Below are positions 43,896 to 51,218 of a DNA stretch of 52,739 nucleotides, one piece after another. The notes beneath the pieces were generated by a model. It was not told the DNA's origin. It made no database searches and worked only from the letters and a program-made list of their open reading frames with translations. A program made the translations under genes and the position numbers. Position 1 is the first letter of the stretch, and every line of letters begins with the position of its first letter. The DNA comes from Gemmataceae bacterium (GTDB lineage: Bacteria; Planctomycetota; Planctomycetia; Gemmatales; Gemmataceae). Location of the stretch: contig PLDW01000204.1 of assembly GCA_003136315.1 (NCBI GenBank), positions 13,762 to 66,500 on the forward strand, given 5' to 3'.

Positions 43896-44356
43896 ATAAG
43901 CGGCAGTACCGAATCCAGCGGATCGCGGATGTTATGCAGGAGTACCTCGCTGCCCAGACCGCTGCCAACTGGCTCGCCGCCCGAACAGCGGAAGACCCGA
44001 GTTTCGGTCGGAAGCAGAAGCCCGACTGGGAACCCAGAGGCGGACACGCATTTTTGCAAAATTTAGAATCAACGTATCTTGTTCGCATGTACGCGGAGTT
44101 TGAGGCCGGGTTGAGAGATTATTGGGCGACCTACTGTGGCAAGGATACGCAGCCGCGGATGGTAGACCTCCTCCGCCACGCGATTCCGACCCAAGCGTTT
44201 TCCCAAGATTGCATCGACAACGCGGACAGCGTGCGGAAATACCGGAATCATCTGGTGCATGATTCGGAGGAAGAGCCGCCTCCCAGGATCACGCTCTTGG
44301 ATGCAAAGAGGTACCTCTGCGATTATTTCAGTCGGCTCGACCGGCGCTGGACATGA
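43892..44356 (+). CDS. HEPN-like protein, candidate RNase toxin or structural HEPN
   Basis: 154 residues, all-helical. A helix reads RKYRNHLVHD: Arg115 and His120 form the R-x4-H motif characteristic of HEPN ribonucleases, preceded by the acidic ALRDYWA-like segment (YAEFEAGLRDYWA near 68-80). The fold fits a two-helix HEPN core. HEPN proteins occur as toxins, in defence systems and as inactive adaptors. It starts at GTG overlapping the previous gene. The activity of this copy is not known. Confidence 0.72.
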   Translation: MNKRQYRIQRIADVMQEYLAAQTAANWLAARTAEDPSFGRKQKPDWEPRGGHAFLQNLESTYLVRMYAEFEAGLRDYWATYCGKDTQPRMVDLLRHAIPTQAFSQDCIDNADSVRKYRNHLVHDSEEEPPPRITLLDAKRYLCDYFSRLDRRWT

Positions 44357-44460
44357 CGGCCGACTGACCCTTCTCGCCATCACTTCGGTCGCGTGTCGGG
44401 CGATGGATTTGACCGATTCCGAGTCGGCCAGAGTAGGACTCCAATGGAGGGCGGGGGTAC

Positions 44461-44838
44461 TTGCGATTTTATCTCCAAACACTCACCTTTCTCGTCCTCC
44501 TCGGGCTCTGGACGTGGAAGCTTCTCGAACCACACCCCGTCCCGGAGGAACTGAGCGAGGGACTCGCGGCCTTGGAGCTGAACTACCTCGCGGCCAAGTC
44601 GCTGCACGCAAGTGGTTACGCCTTCTTGACCGTACTCGCCGGCACGCTCCCTGTGCCACGCCACTGGCGATACTTCCTGATCGGGCTGCTGATCTGTCAC
44701 GGAGTGGCAAGCGAAATCGCGCAGTATCTGATGGAAGTCGGCCGCACCGGCCGGGTGTCAGATGTGCTGATCGACTGGGTCGGAATCACAGCCGGGGTGC
44801 TGGTGATCCGGTGGTGGGACCGCCGCAAGCCGAGTTAA
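44461..44838 (+). CDS. VanZ-like membrane protein
   Basis: 125 residues. Hydrophobic segments at 4-18 (YLQTLTFLVLLGLWTWKL), about 48-64, 70-85 (YFLIGLLICHGVASEI) and a last one near VLIDWVGITAGVLVIRWW, with the short VanZ signature S-DVLIDWVG-xx-AG near the C-terminus. The VanZ family is known for teicoplanin resistance but most members have unknown roles. The start is TTG, with GGAGGGCGGGGG directly upstream. It belongs to the plus-strand run downstream of mcsB, 104 bases after the HEPN-like gene. Confidence 0.75.
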   Translation: MRFYLQTLTFLVLLGLWTWKLLEPHPVPEELSEGLAALELNYLAAKSLHASGYAFLTVLAGTLPVPRHWRYFLIGLLICHGVASEIAQYLMEVGRTGRVSDVLIDWVGITAGVLVIRWWDRRKPS

Positions 44839-44857
44839 CGATTTCCGGGAGTCTCGA

Positions 44858-45187
44858 ATGGCATCGACCTTGAAAGAATACTTGCAGGAGCAGCCATCTG
44901 GTGGATTCCGGTCCATACCACATTATCTCCCGTCTGGGGACTACCTGACCTACTTCGTCTCCGAGGAACGTTGTGTCGCCAAGCGGATTGATGACGTGGT
45001 AACGGTCTATCTCGCGAATGGCACCGATCAACTCGTCGGATGTCAGGTGAAGGGAGTCCGGCACATTCTCAAGACCGCCGGGACGTTTGGTGAGAGGGTG
45101 GACGACAACTGCATCCGGCTTGGCTTCTTCTTCGCTGGAGCCGCCCCCGATAGTGTCGAGCGCGAACCCGTCATCTCGTGGCCGTGA
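44858..45187 (+). CDS. Small hypothetical protein (109 residues)
   Basis: 109 residues, mixed alpha/beta with YLPSGDYLTYFVSEERCVAK near 23-42 and a segment VTVYLANGTDQLVGCQVKGV near 48-67. No membrane helix or catalytic motif stands out; I recall related short proteins in cyanobacteria and planctomycetes without known function. GGGAG precedes the ATG 6 bases upstream. It is probably co-transcribed with the VanZ-like gene 20 bases before it. Confidence 0.6.
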   Translation: MASTLKEYLQEQPSGGFRSIPHYLPSGDYLTYFVSEERCVAKRIDDVVTVYLANGTDQLVGCQVKGVRHILKTAGTFGERVDDNCIRLGFFFAGAAPDSVEREPVISWP

Positions 45188-45343
45188 GTGCCCTCCCCGG
45201 CCACGAGAACTATTGCACCTCTCAATTGTTGAAGCCTAACAAATCTCTGCAACCTGCCTAGGTTATTCAGACGGTCGAGCGCAAATTACAGCGCATTCGT
45301 TGCCATCAGTCTATTTCACCAGACGGCCGGATGCGACCGGAGT

Positions 45344-45448
45344 TCACCGCAACAGTAGCCACATCAGCAGGGCGAACCCGAGAAGATTGATCGTGAAAAG
45401 CAGGTTAAAGTGAACGAACGTCCGGCGGGTGCGTCGGCGACTTGACAT
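45344..45448 (-). CDS. Predicted 34-residue small membrane protein
   Basis: Read from the sequence: ATG at 45448, stop TGA at 45344-45346. The product starts with a basic stretch MSSRRRTRRTFVH and then has one hydrophobic segment, FNLLFTINLLGFALLMWLLL, ending R. Arg-rich N-terminus plus one helix is typical of small membrane proteins. Spacing to a weak GGA upstream is acceptable. No homologue is claimed; coding status rests on the unusually clean membrane-protein pattern. Confidence 0.45.
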   Translation of the reverse strand: MSSRRRTRRTFVHFNLLFTINLLGFALLMWLLLR

Positions 45449-45527
45449 CGGTGAGTTCCGATTAGGTGGGGCGACCACCTGAGCCAACGCGAGTTGCAGG
45501 GTCGACGACAGCCCTCATCCATCCTCT

Positions 45528-45661
45528 TTGGCATGCCTTTTAATTCGCAGTTCTGCCCATAAATTCGCTGCCAAAGTGGCATTTATGGGCAAAGCCCTTC
45601 CTTGTGGCTTTGCCCATAAAATGCGACATGCCCACAAAATCTGCGGTCTGCCCATAAATTC
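45528..45661. repeat. 134-bp palindromic repeat, copy 1
   Basis: Contains five TGCCCATAAA-type motifs, one inverted, and a perfect 15-bp stem TTTATGGGCAAAGCC / GGCTTTGCCCATAAA with a 9-base loop. A second copy at 49883-50016 has the same length and only two differences seen. It looks like a MITE- or REP-type element. Around it, 45449-45829 holds no other gene I can support. Confidence 0.9.
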
Positions 45662-45829
45662 GGGCAGCATCGCTACGGTTGGCAGAGTGTATAGACTTGC
45701 TTTCGGCAGGTCGTTGTTACGTATTGGTCAATTCTATTGCCCACTTCTGGGTCGGCCTCCACCACCGGGCGGCGGCCCCTGGTGTCAATTTCCAAGGTCA
45801 AATATCAAACTCTCAAACACTGGTAAAAT

Positions 45830-46123
45830 ATGAGTATCATGGTCCACATGGTGAACGTGAGGTCGGACCCGACGGGAAAGAAGGATCGGGAGCAACCGCT
45901 CCTGGAGATGCAGGTGGCGATTCACCCCCGGGTGCTGAAGGTGCTGGAGTTTATGAACCAGCGTATCCCGGCGGCTGAGTTGGCGGGGGTGGCCAACGCT
46001 GTCGCCCTTCTGGCTCCATCTCTGTGGGGCGATTATCGCGCTGACCCAGTGCGTGGGTTAGCTATTTCGGGGGCGCTGCCACCGTTGGAGGACTGCGCAT
46101 CGCCGGCCACGCCACCACAATGA
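45830..46123 (+). CDS. Small hypothetical protein (97 residues)
   Basis: 97 residues with a polar N-terminus and a central helix (VAIHPRVLKVLEFMNQRIPA, then AELAGVANAVALLAPSLW). No domain recognised; the charged N-terminal segment before an alpha-helical core is compatible with a small regulator. Its last 62 bases overlap the convergent gene at 46062-46361. The ribosome site is weak. Confidence 0.45.
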   Translation: MSIMVHMVNVRSDPTGKKDREQPLLEMQVAIHPRVLKVLEFMNQRIPAAELAGVANAVALLAPSLWGDYRADPVRGLAISGALPPLEDCASPATPPQ

Positions 46124-46361
46124 GCTTCCATCCGGTGATGTCGTATGCCGCAGGCGGATGGTTGACACATGCCGGTCCTTGGCATGGCAGTAGTGGATAG
46201 TCCTGCGGAGTGGCTGTTTCGTTGCCGCATCTGATGCACTTGTAGATGCCAGCGAATGGGGCCGGTTTGCCAGCTTCAGTGGGATGCACAAAGACACTGG
46301 GGCTGACCCCCACGCCTTCGCTGGCCTCTGTTATCGAATCGCGTTTGTCACAGACTGGCAT
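46062..46361 (-). CDS. Small zinc-ribbon protein
   Basis: 99 residues from an ATG at 46361 with GGGAGGTGA at ideal distance; the frame is open 22 codons further upstream. Residues 35-62 read PFAGIYKCIRCGNETATPQD then YPLLPC, resembling YjzC-type zinc ribbons (G-x-Y-x-C-xx-CG then a Pro-rich end). The C-terminus ends with AAPPK and is likely disordered. Function unknown. Confidence 0.55.
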   Translation of the reverse strand: MPVCDKRDSITEASEGVGVSPSVFVHPTEAGKPAPFAGIYKCIRCGNETATPQDYPLLPCQGPACVNHPPAAYDITGWKLIVVAWPAMRSPPTVAAPPK

Positions 46362-46433
46362 CGCCGTCACCTCCCTGAGAATGGCATCGCGAATGTGCGC
46401 TGACTCACCAGGATGATTTACGCCCATCGACCG

Positions 46434-46594
46434 CGATGGGCAATCGCGATCGAATTGTGATTCAGAATCATTCTTCGGCTACCAGTCTTCATTTTTGAAT
46501 GATGACATTCGCATCATCCGCATTCACAGTTTCATTGTCGATGCAATTCGTGACGATGGCCAATGCTATCGAAATACGATTCAGAATCATTCTT
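46434..46594. repeat. Pair of direct repeats with GATTCAGAATC cores
   Basis: Two related segments (46434-46475 and 46554-46594) of about 41 bases share CGATGG-CAAT and GATTCAGAATCATTCTT. The region is AT-rich and lies 275-435 bases upstream of the structured leader of mobile module 1. It could mark an element boundary or be a regulator site; open frames here are poor. Confidence 0.65.
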
Positions 46595-46869
46595 GGAATT
46601 CACATCGCCATCATTCATAATTTATTGTGATGGATAGTCATACCGATTGATAGGACATGAATATACAATGCGTGTTAAGATCAGCGCAACCCGCGTGCGT
46701 CAACCAATGTTCACATTTCAGAGCACGTCGATAGTTGAAAAACCACAGAAATGGGGCCACAGGGGGCCGATGAACTGTCCGGCTGAAAAGAGTCCCGATG
46801 TGAAACACATCCTCCCCATCGTTTCGGATGTAGGAGGTGTGCCGACCACGGGTAGCCGGTGCCTTGTGG

Positions 46870-46912
46870 CCCTAACCTCTCCCGGGGTGAGATCCGAAGA
46901 GAGAGGTCAGGG
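46870..46912 (+). promoter_or_regulatory. Leader hairpin before the micro-ORF, copy 1
   Basis: Stem CCCTAACCTCTC (46870-46881) pairs with GAGAGGTCAGGG (46901-46912) with one A-C mismatch. It ends 32 bases before the micro-ORF start. Copy 2 has a hairpin in the same place with an unrelated stem sequence, so structure and not sequence is kept. Confidence 0.6.
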
Positions 46913-46944
46913 TTAGCGGTAGACCGGCGCGTCGAGGGTACGCC

Positions 46945-47046
46945 ATGAGTTTGCTGAAACAGCTACTCAGGCGTCGGTTTTGGGACGGCCTGTCGAAGTG
47001 GCAATTCGCCACGATGACCGGTGTGGGGGCAGGTCTGCGCACCTGA
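46945..47046 (+). CDS. Conserved 33-residue micro-ORF of the SWIM-transposase module
   Basis: The product is MSLLKQLLRRRFWDGLSKWQ followed by FATMTGVGAGLRT. The homologous peptide in copy 2 is MRRRFYGGLPSWKFARLTGV followed by GPGFRS. Shared positions are RRRF-[WY]-x-GL-xx-W-x-FA-xx-TGVG-x-G-[LF]-R, so protein sequence is kept while the DNA around it has diverged, a sign of coding. GAGGG lies 6 bases before the ATG. The basic N-terminus and conserved aromatic residues suggest nucleic-acid or membrane binding. No known family is recognised. Confidence 0.7.
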   Translation: MSLLKQLLRRRFWDGLSKWQFATMTGVGAGLRT

Positions 47047-47071
47047 TCCCACCGTCCCCTGCTATCGAAGC

Positions 47072-47098
47072 CCCGCAGGAGTCATCGACTCCTGCGGG
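47072..47098 (+). terminator. Hairpin after the micro-ORF, copy 1
   Basis: Perfect 11-bp stem CCCGCAGGAGT / ACTCCTGCGGG with a 5-base loop, 25 bases after the micro-ORF stop. There is no T-tract, so Rho-independent termination is uncertain; it may protect or structure the RNA. Confidence 0.5.
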
Positions 47099-47149
47099 CA
47101 CCTTGACACGTACAGTATCGGCATCGCCACCAAGAGTACACAGGGTTTT

Positions 47150-47347
47150 TCACTCCCCAGTGTGCTTCGATGGCCTTTTCTCTCGGACTTTTCGGGCTAG
47201 ACCGAGTAATTCGGATCGCGCCCATGCCGAACTATCTAAGCTCTTTTCGTTTGCTGCGGCATCAATGATCTTCCGCTCCTCGTCCGTGAGGCGGATGCGA
47301 AGCACATTCTCCCGGACTTCGCCCGGTGGTTTCTTGGGTCTTGGCAT
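47150..47347 (-). CDS. Ribbon-helix-helix-like repressor, copy 1
   Basis: 65 residues: a basic PRPKKPPGE tail, a strand VLRIRLTDEE, helices RKIIDAAANEKSLDSSAWAR and SELLGLARKV. This is the short strand-helix-helix layout of RHH/CopG-type antitoxins and mobilisation regulators. The homologue in copy 2 (51572-51775) shares NVLRIRLT-[DE]-EER and SWAR/TWARSELL-x-LA-[RK]-K. It is divergent to the transposase with about 106 bases between starts, so it probably regulates both genes. The in-frame TTG two codons upstream was rejected. Confidence 0.72.
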   Translation of the reverse strand: MPRPKKPPGEVRENVLRIRLTDEERKIIDAAANEKSLDSSAWARSELLGLARKVREKRPSKHTGE

Positions 47348-47453
47348 TCCCAAAATGTAGCCGGAAAAAGCTACGAAATCAAGTTACCGAGATGTATTCG
47401 TGGCCACGAAAACGCTACAATTACCTGTGTACAGAAATACACGGGGTCAGATC
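47348..47453. promoter_or_regulatory. Divergent promoter/operator region, copy 1
   Basis: Contains AATGTAGCC (47354-47362), GCTAC (47370-47374) and GCTACAATT (47414-47422), which form GTAGC half-sites in both orientations. TACAAT (47416-47421) could be a -10 box for the transposase. ACGGGGT a few bases before the ATG at 47454 is shared with copy 2 and is the probable ribosome site. Confidence 0.5.
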
Positions 47454-48692
47454 ATGGATGCCAGGGAAACGAAGGGTTTACACCTCGCGACTCACGCGAA
47501 GATCGAGCAACAGGGAAACATCTGGCGTGTCCCCTCATCGACCGGCAGTGGCCACTACATTGTGGATGAGTTTGCCACCAAATGCACCTGTGATGATTTC
47601 GAGATACGCCAAAAGCCGTGCAAACATATGCACGCCGTCCTCTTCCTGAGAGGCAAGACTTGGGGGATCGACCTTCCGGAGATCGGCAAGGATCAGCCAC
47701 CCAAGCCCCGTCCCACCTACAAGCAGGTGTGGCCCGCGTACAACGCAGCCCAGATGTGCGAAAAGGAAATGTTTCAGGAGCTTCTCGCCGACCTCTGCAA
47801 TGGCATCCCGTGGAAACCCCGCCCTGGTCGCGGGCGGCCGGGTGTGCCGCTCCCCGATGGAATCTTCGCCGCGACCTTCAAGGTCTACTCCACCGTCTCG
47901 GGAAGGCGGTTCACCACCGACCTGGAAGGGGCGAAAGAGTTGGGCCACATCTCGATGGCCCCGCATTACAACAGCGTGTTCAACATCCTTGAGGATCAGG
48001 CCACCGCACCGATCCTGATTCGGCTGATCGAGCGGAGTTCGCTGGCCCTGAAGTCCGTGGAGTCGGCATTCGCTTGCGATTCGTCGGGGTTCAGCACCTC
48101 CAAATTCGCAAGATGGTTCGATGAAAAGTATGGCGTTCAGAAGACGAAGGCCGAGTGGATCAAGTGCCATGTGATGTGTGGGGTGAAGACGAACATCGTC
48201 ACCGCAGTTGAGGTGAACGAATCGGGGGATGCCCCGATGTTCGCTCCACTTGCCAAAAAGACGGCGGGGAACTTCGAGGTCGATGAGTTCTCCGCGGATA
48301 AAGCCTACCTGAGTTACGACAACCTCGAATTGGCCGAAGAGTTGGGAGCCGTCCCCTACATCCCCTTCAAGATCAACTCCACAGGTGGGAAGGGTCCGGG
48401 CATCTGGGATCGTATGTTCGCTCACTTCACCCTCAAGCGGGATGCGTTTCTCCAGCACTACCACAAGCGGAGTAATGTCGAGTCCACGTTCTCGATGATT
48501 AAGAGGAAGGTCGGGGATTCGGTGAGGAGCAAGACCGATATCGCGATCCGGAACGAAGTGTTGGCGAAAGTCCTTTGCCACAATGTCGTTGTGGTGATTC
48601 ACGAGATGCACGAGTTGGGGATCAATCCGGGGTTCAAGACAGGGGCAGAAGAGGGAGAGGAAGTGAGGGTCTTGAGGTTCCCGGGGGCTTGA
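47454..48692 (+). CDS. DDE transposase with N-terminal SWIM zinc finger, copy 1
   Basis: 412 residues from ATG 47454 (an in-frame GTG at 47400 would add 18 residues). The N-terminus has the SWIM motif C-x-C-x9-C-x-H: Cys44, Cys46, Cys56 and His58 in CTCDDFEIRQKPCKHMH. A catalytic core follows with Asp209 in FACDSSGF, Asp282 in SADKAYLSYD and Glu343 in NVESTFSMIKRK, the DDE order of IS4/IS5-like transposases with the Y-x-K-R-S-N-V-E-x-x-F-S-M-I-K signature. A SWIM finger could bring the enzyme to DNA or partner proteins. ACGGGGT lies upstream. The gene is intact. Confidence 0.9.
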   Translation: MDARETKGLHLATHAKIEQQGNIWRVPSSTGSGHYIVDEFATKCTCDDFEIRQKPCKHMHAVLFLRGKTWGIDLPEIGKDQPPKPRPTYKQVWPAYNAAQMCEKEMFQELLADLCNGIPWKPRPGRGRPGVPLPDGIFAATFKVYSTVSGRRFTTDLEGAKELGHISMAPHYNSVFNILEDQATAPILIRLIERSSLALKSVESAFACDSSGFSTSKFARWFDEKYGVQKTKAEWIKCHVMCGVKTNIVTAVEVNESGDAPMFAPLAKKTAGNFEVDEFSADKAYLSYDNLELAEELGAVPYIPFKINSTGGKGPGIWDRMFAHFTLKRDAFLQHYHKRSNVESTFSMIKRKVGDSVRSKTDIAIRNEVLAKVLCHNVVVVIHEMHELGINPGFKTGAEEGEEVRVLRFPGA

Positions 48693-48802
48693 CGACGGCC
48701 TCAAATTTCTGTGAGCCTTGTTTCGCGCAGAGGGTTCTGGTAGAGTTTCGATGGGTTGGTGTCCTATGGCGGATCGCCTATCCACCGGAATCTCGGTGCC
48801 TC

Positions 48803-49171
48803 ATGGCCGACAACAATGCAGCCGGCCCAGCGGCATCACCACCAATTATCCCACCTCCCGCGCTGCCTGTCTCTATTATTCATGTCGCTCAGAGGGGGCC
48901 ACACGGCACCGTCCAGAGGGGGGCGGTTCTTACCGAAGCCTCTGCCGTATCGCGGCGAAAGATGGGACAAGATGTGGTGGTATGTGGTCCTGTGGATGCG
49001 GATAATTTCAAGCTGGCCCAGCAAATCGAGCAGACGGCCAATGGTCCCACAATCCACGACCCACCTCACTTTGCCAGTGCGGGGCCAGGGGCATTGCCGC
49101 ACTTCCACCCGCGGTCAAGACGGCCGGGTGGACACGCGTTCTACGAAGACACCTCTTGCAAAACGGTGTAA
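48803..49171 (+). CDS. Hypothetical protein resembling a C-terminal toxin domain
   Basis: 122 residues. A Pro-rich N-terminus (MADNNAAGPAASPPIIPPPA) is followed by DVVVCGPVDADNFKLAQQIE, then TANGPTIHDPPHFAS and a His-rich end ALPHFHPRSRRPGGHAFYED. The HDPPH ... PHFHP ... GHAFYE pattern recalls C-terminal toxin modules of polymorphic toxins, which I remember but cannot name with certainty. The ribosome site is weak. It is 3 bases before the next gene. Confidence 0.5.
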   Translation: MADNNAAGPAASPPIIPPPALPVSIIHVAQRGPHGTVQRGAVLTEASAVSRRKMGQDVVVCGPVDADNFKLAQQIEQTANGPTIHDPPHFASAGPGALPHFHPRSRRPGGHAFYEDTSCKTV

Positions 49172-49174
49172 ACC

Positions 49175-49795
49175 ATGAACTATTTCACACCGAAACTATA
49201 TGCCAAGTCCAACTCTCCTGACTATCAAGAGGTAGCTCAGGCTATGAAGGAATGGGCAGCGGCATCGGAGACGTATCGCGAATACCTGGACAAATTGCTG
49301 ACAGCGATGAGGCCCGACCTAAAGGAATTCGCATTAATTGCTTCATCACAGTTTCACGATGCGGAAGTGGTCTTGAACCAAGAACAGACTGCTGACAGCA
49401 TTATTTGGTCTCCATTATCGCCAGATGACTATCAGAAAGATCGGCGAGTCCGATTTTTTACGATTTGTCTTCGGACGAACGATTCGATCGCCAATGTAAA
49501 CTACATTCTACGTCGTCCTCTCTCGCATTTCAAACATCGTGAGGGCGTGTTCACCGGTAGCGTGAAGAGATTTTGGCTTTATGATGAGGTACTTATCGAT
49601 CCGGCATGGTACGAAACCATGCGCCGGATTGCCGTGCAACCGGGCGAACCGGCCCCTCGTCCCGACCTGATTCACTGCATATTGTTCAGTGACGGATTGG
49701 AACTTAACCTGCCGTTCTCAGAAGTTTTCCACACCTCTGTGTTACTTTCTGCCGTGTGTGAAGAAGTGTCGAGGATGGCAGATGCCGAGTCTTGA
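49175..49795 (+). CDS. Hypothetical protein, possible immunity partner
   Basis: 206 residues, soluble. The N-terminus is helical (QEVAQAMKEWAAASETYREY, LDKLLTAMRPDLKEFA), then a mixed region with RRVRFFTICLRTND and PDLIHCILFSDGLELNLPFS. No domain recognised. It starts 3 bases after the toxin-like gene's stop. Codon and base use look less GC-rich than the housekeeping genes, suggesting acquired DNA. An immunity role is inferred from neighbourhood only. Confidence 0.55.
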   Translation: MNYFTPKLYAKSNSPDYQEVAQAMKEWAAASETYREYLDKLLTAMRPDLKEFALIASSQFHDAEVVLNQEQTADSIIWSPLSPDDYQKDRRVRFFTICLRTNDSIANVNYILRRPLSHFKHREGVFTGSVKRFWLYDEVLIDPAWYETMRRIAVQPGEPAPRPDLIHCILFSDGLELNLPFSEVFHTSVLLSAVCEEVSRMADAES

Positions 49796-49817
49796 TAAGT
49801 CTTGAAAGTGGCACCCC

Positions 49818-49849
49818 AAGAAGCCCCGGTCATATGACCGGGGCTTCTT
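49818..49849. terminator. 32-bp perfect palindrome, probable terminator
   Basis: AAGAAGCCCCGGTCAT is followed by its exact complement. It lies 22 bases after the stop of the gene at 49175-49795. A strong GC stem at this position fits termination, although the following TTGCATTTC is not a clean T-tract. Confidence 0.7.
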
Positions 49850-49882
49850 GCATTTCAGGAATTCCGCTTTCTCCCTCTTCCC

Positions 49883-50016
49883 TTGGCATGCCTTTTAATT
49901 CGCAGTTCTGCCCATAAATTCGCTGCCAAAATGGCATTTATGGGCAAAGCCCTTCCTTGTGGCTTTGCCCATAAAATGCGACATGCCCACAAAATCCGCG
50001 GTCTGCCCATAAATTC
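49883..50016. repeat. 134-bp palindromic repeat, copy 2
   Basis: Direct copy of 45528-45661 with two differences observed. It lies immediately after the palindrome that ends the toxin-like operon and before the membrane gene at 50150. Copies 1 and 2 flank about 4.2 kb that include mobile module 1. Confidence 0.9.
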
Positions 50017-50149
50017 ACCACGATTATCTCGATTTTTCGTCAATATTGTTAAATATTATTACTATTGTTATACAAAATTGACAGATCATCGCGAGGGTTA
50101 GGATTAGTAGAATGGTGGGCATCACCTCCCTCCCACGGATGGGTGCCCA

Positions 50150-50980
50150 ATGCCAAATTGGCTCTACGCCTTCTTCCGGTTCGTGGCCGATTGGGGTCGC
50201 ACTGTGCTTTCCCTCTCCACTGCGATCAAGCTAGTCACCAAGGCGGTCACGTTGCTGGTTCTTTTTGGGGTCGTCCTCGCGGCGAACCAGCCGGTTCGCT
50301 TTGTTTATTTCCCAAATGGCACTTATCCCGTGGAAGAATTTGCATTTGTAAAGGAAGCCACTCTGGGACAGGTCTGCTTTGCGTTAGCAGCCTTCCTCTT
50401 CCTATCCGCGACATTTGGCGTAACGTGGGTCAGATTTCGAGTTTTGCGATTTCCTGAAGAGGTTGAACGTAACCGCAATCGGTATCAGTTATTGGTTCGC
50501 AATGTTGGGATCGCACCAAGGGAGGTGACGGCCAGAATTGAGGAAGTGGTCGGGGCGCCGGGTGCCAGCGAGTCCCTCAATCCTGACTTGCCCAGGGAAT
50601 TGACGTGGACCTGCCAGAACGAGCGAAACAAATGGAAGTCCCCGACGCTCTCCTATGGTGCTAGTGAAAAACTAATACTCGTCGATAAGATCGAGCATTC
50701 TCTGCGCCATGTTTCTGAGGGCGTAAGCCAATACGACTGGGTCAGTGCCAAGTTTCCCACCGCACTGGGCGATCTGCTATTGGGCAGATTCCATACGGGA
50801 GTCATAGAACCAAAGAATCCGCTCTGGTTCCGAGTGAGTTTCAACGACTCCGCAATCAGCCTCTGGTTTTCCATTCAGGCAGTCGGCCCGAATAGTGACG
50901 ACCTACTTATCCGCCGCGAGATGCCACCACATTTGCGGATGGGTTGGCTGCGGAAGCAATTCACCAAAATGCGCCGATAG
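50150..50980 (+). CDS. Membrane protein with two N-terminal helices, unknown function
   Basis: 276 residues. Helices at about 31-46 (AVTLLVLFGVVLAANQP) and 75-95 (VCFALAAFLFLSATFGVTWV) anchor a C-terminal soluble domain from about residue 100 (RNRYQLLVRNVGIAPREVTA onward), mostly beta-rich, with KNPLWFRVSFNDSAISLWFS near the end. The arrangement resembles membrane-bound effectors, but no catalytic motif is visible. It is flanked by the 134-bp repeat and mobile module 2. Confidence 0.65.
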   Translation: MPNWLYAFFRFVADWGRTVLSLSTAIKLVTKAVTLLVLFGVVLAANQPVRFVYFPNGTYPVEEFAFVKEATLGQVCFALAAFLFLSATFGVTWVRFRVLRFPEEVERNRNRYQLLVRNVGIAPREVTARIEEVVGAPGASESLNPDLPRELTWTCQNERNKWKSPTLSYGASEKLILVDKIEHSLRHVSEGVSQYDWVSAKFPTALGDLLLGRFHTGVIEPKNPLWFRVSFNDSAISLWFSIQAVGPNSDDLLIRREMPPHLRMGWLRKQFTKMRR

Positions 50981-51018
50981 TATTCATCATCGCATTCACT
51001 TTATGAATTTCGAGGCAA

Positions 51019-51048
51019 GGAGTTTTTGTGACAAGACACAAAAACTCC
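51019..51048 (+). terminator. Hairpin terminator after the membrane gene
   Basis: A perfect 12-bp stem GGAGTTTTTGTG / CACAAAAACTCC with loop ACAAGA, followed by CCCTTTTCC. It is 38 bases after the stop at 50980, the expected place for a factor-independent terminator. Confidence 0.7.
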
Positions 51049-51218
51049 CCCTTTTCCATTCGACACATCCGTAACAGGTATCGCGACCTGCCCTTCGTTC
51101 GCATCGAACAGCACTTCGAGGTCGGCAAAATCGTGGGGAAAAGGCTGGAGACGGGTCGATCAACCACGCGGGCAAAGGGAAGTGATTTCTGAGCCTGTCG
51201 GATGAGGGCGACGTAGCC

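Larger units (their letters stand above)
46870..48692 (+). mobile_element. SWIM-finger DDE transposase module, copy 1 (approximate extent)
   Basis: The unit holds a hairpin-rich leader, a micro-ORF, a second hairpin, an antisense ribbon-helix-helix-like gene, a divergent promoter and a DDE transposase. The same order occurs in copy 2 from 51219 onward. True ends are not visible: no terminal inverted repeat or target duplication could be assigned by eye. Confidence 0.7.

Noticed and set aside
45528..45833. ORF starting MACLLIRSSAHKFAAK
   Set aside because: The same start appears at 49883 because it is encoded by the 134-bp repeat; after the repeat the two frames differ.
46647..46916. 89-codon ORF upstream of the leader hairpin
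   Set aside because: No ribosome site, no homologous frame upstream of copy 2, and it runs into the leader hairpin.
47400..47453. GTG at 47400 as transposase start
   Set aside because: Similarity to copy 2 and the shared ACGGGGT ribosome-like site favour the ATG at 47454; the upstream codons also overlap the possible -10 box. Kept as an alternative.
45528..50016. CRISPR array or diversity-generating retroelement
   Set aside because: The repeats are only two, far apart and palindromic; no Cas gene or reverse transcriptase is visible.
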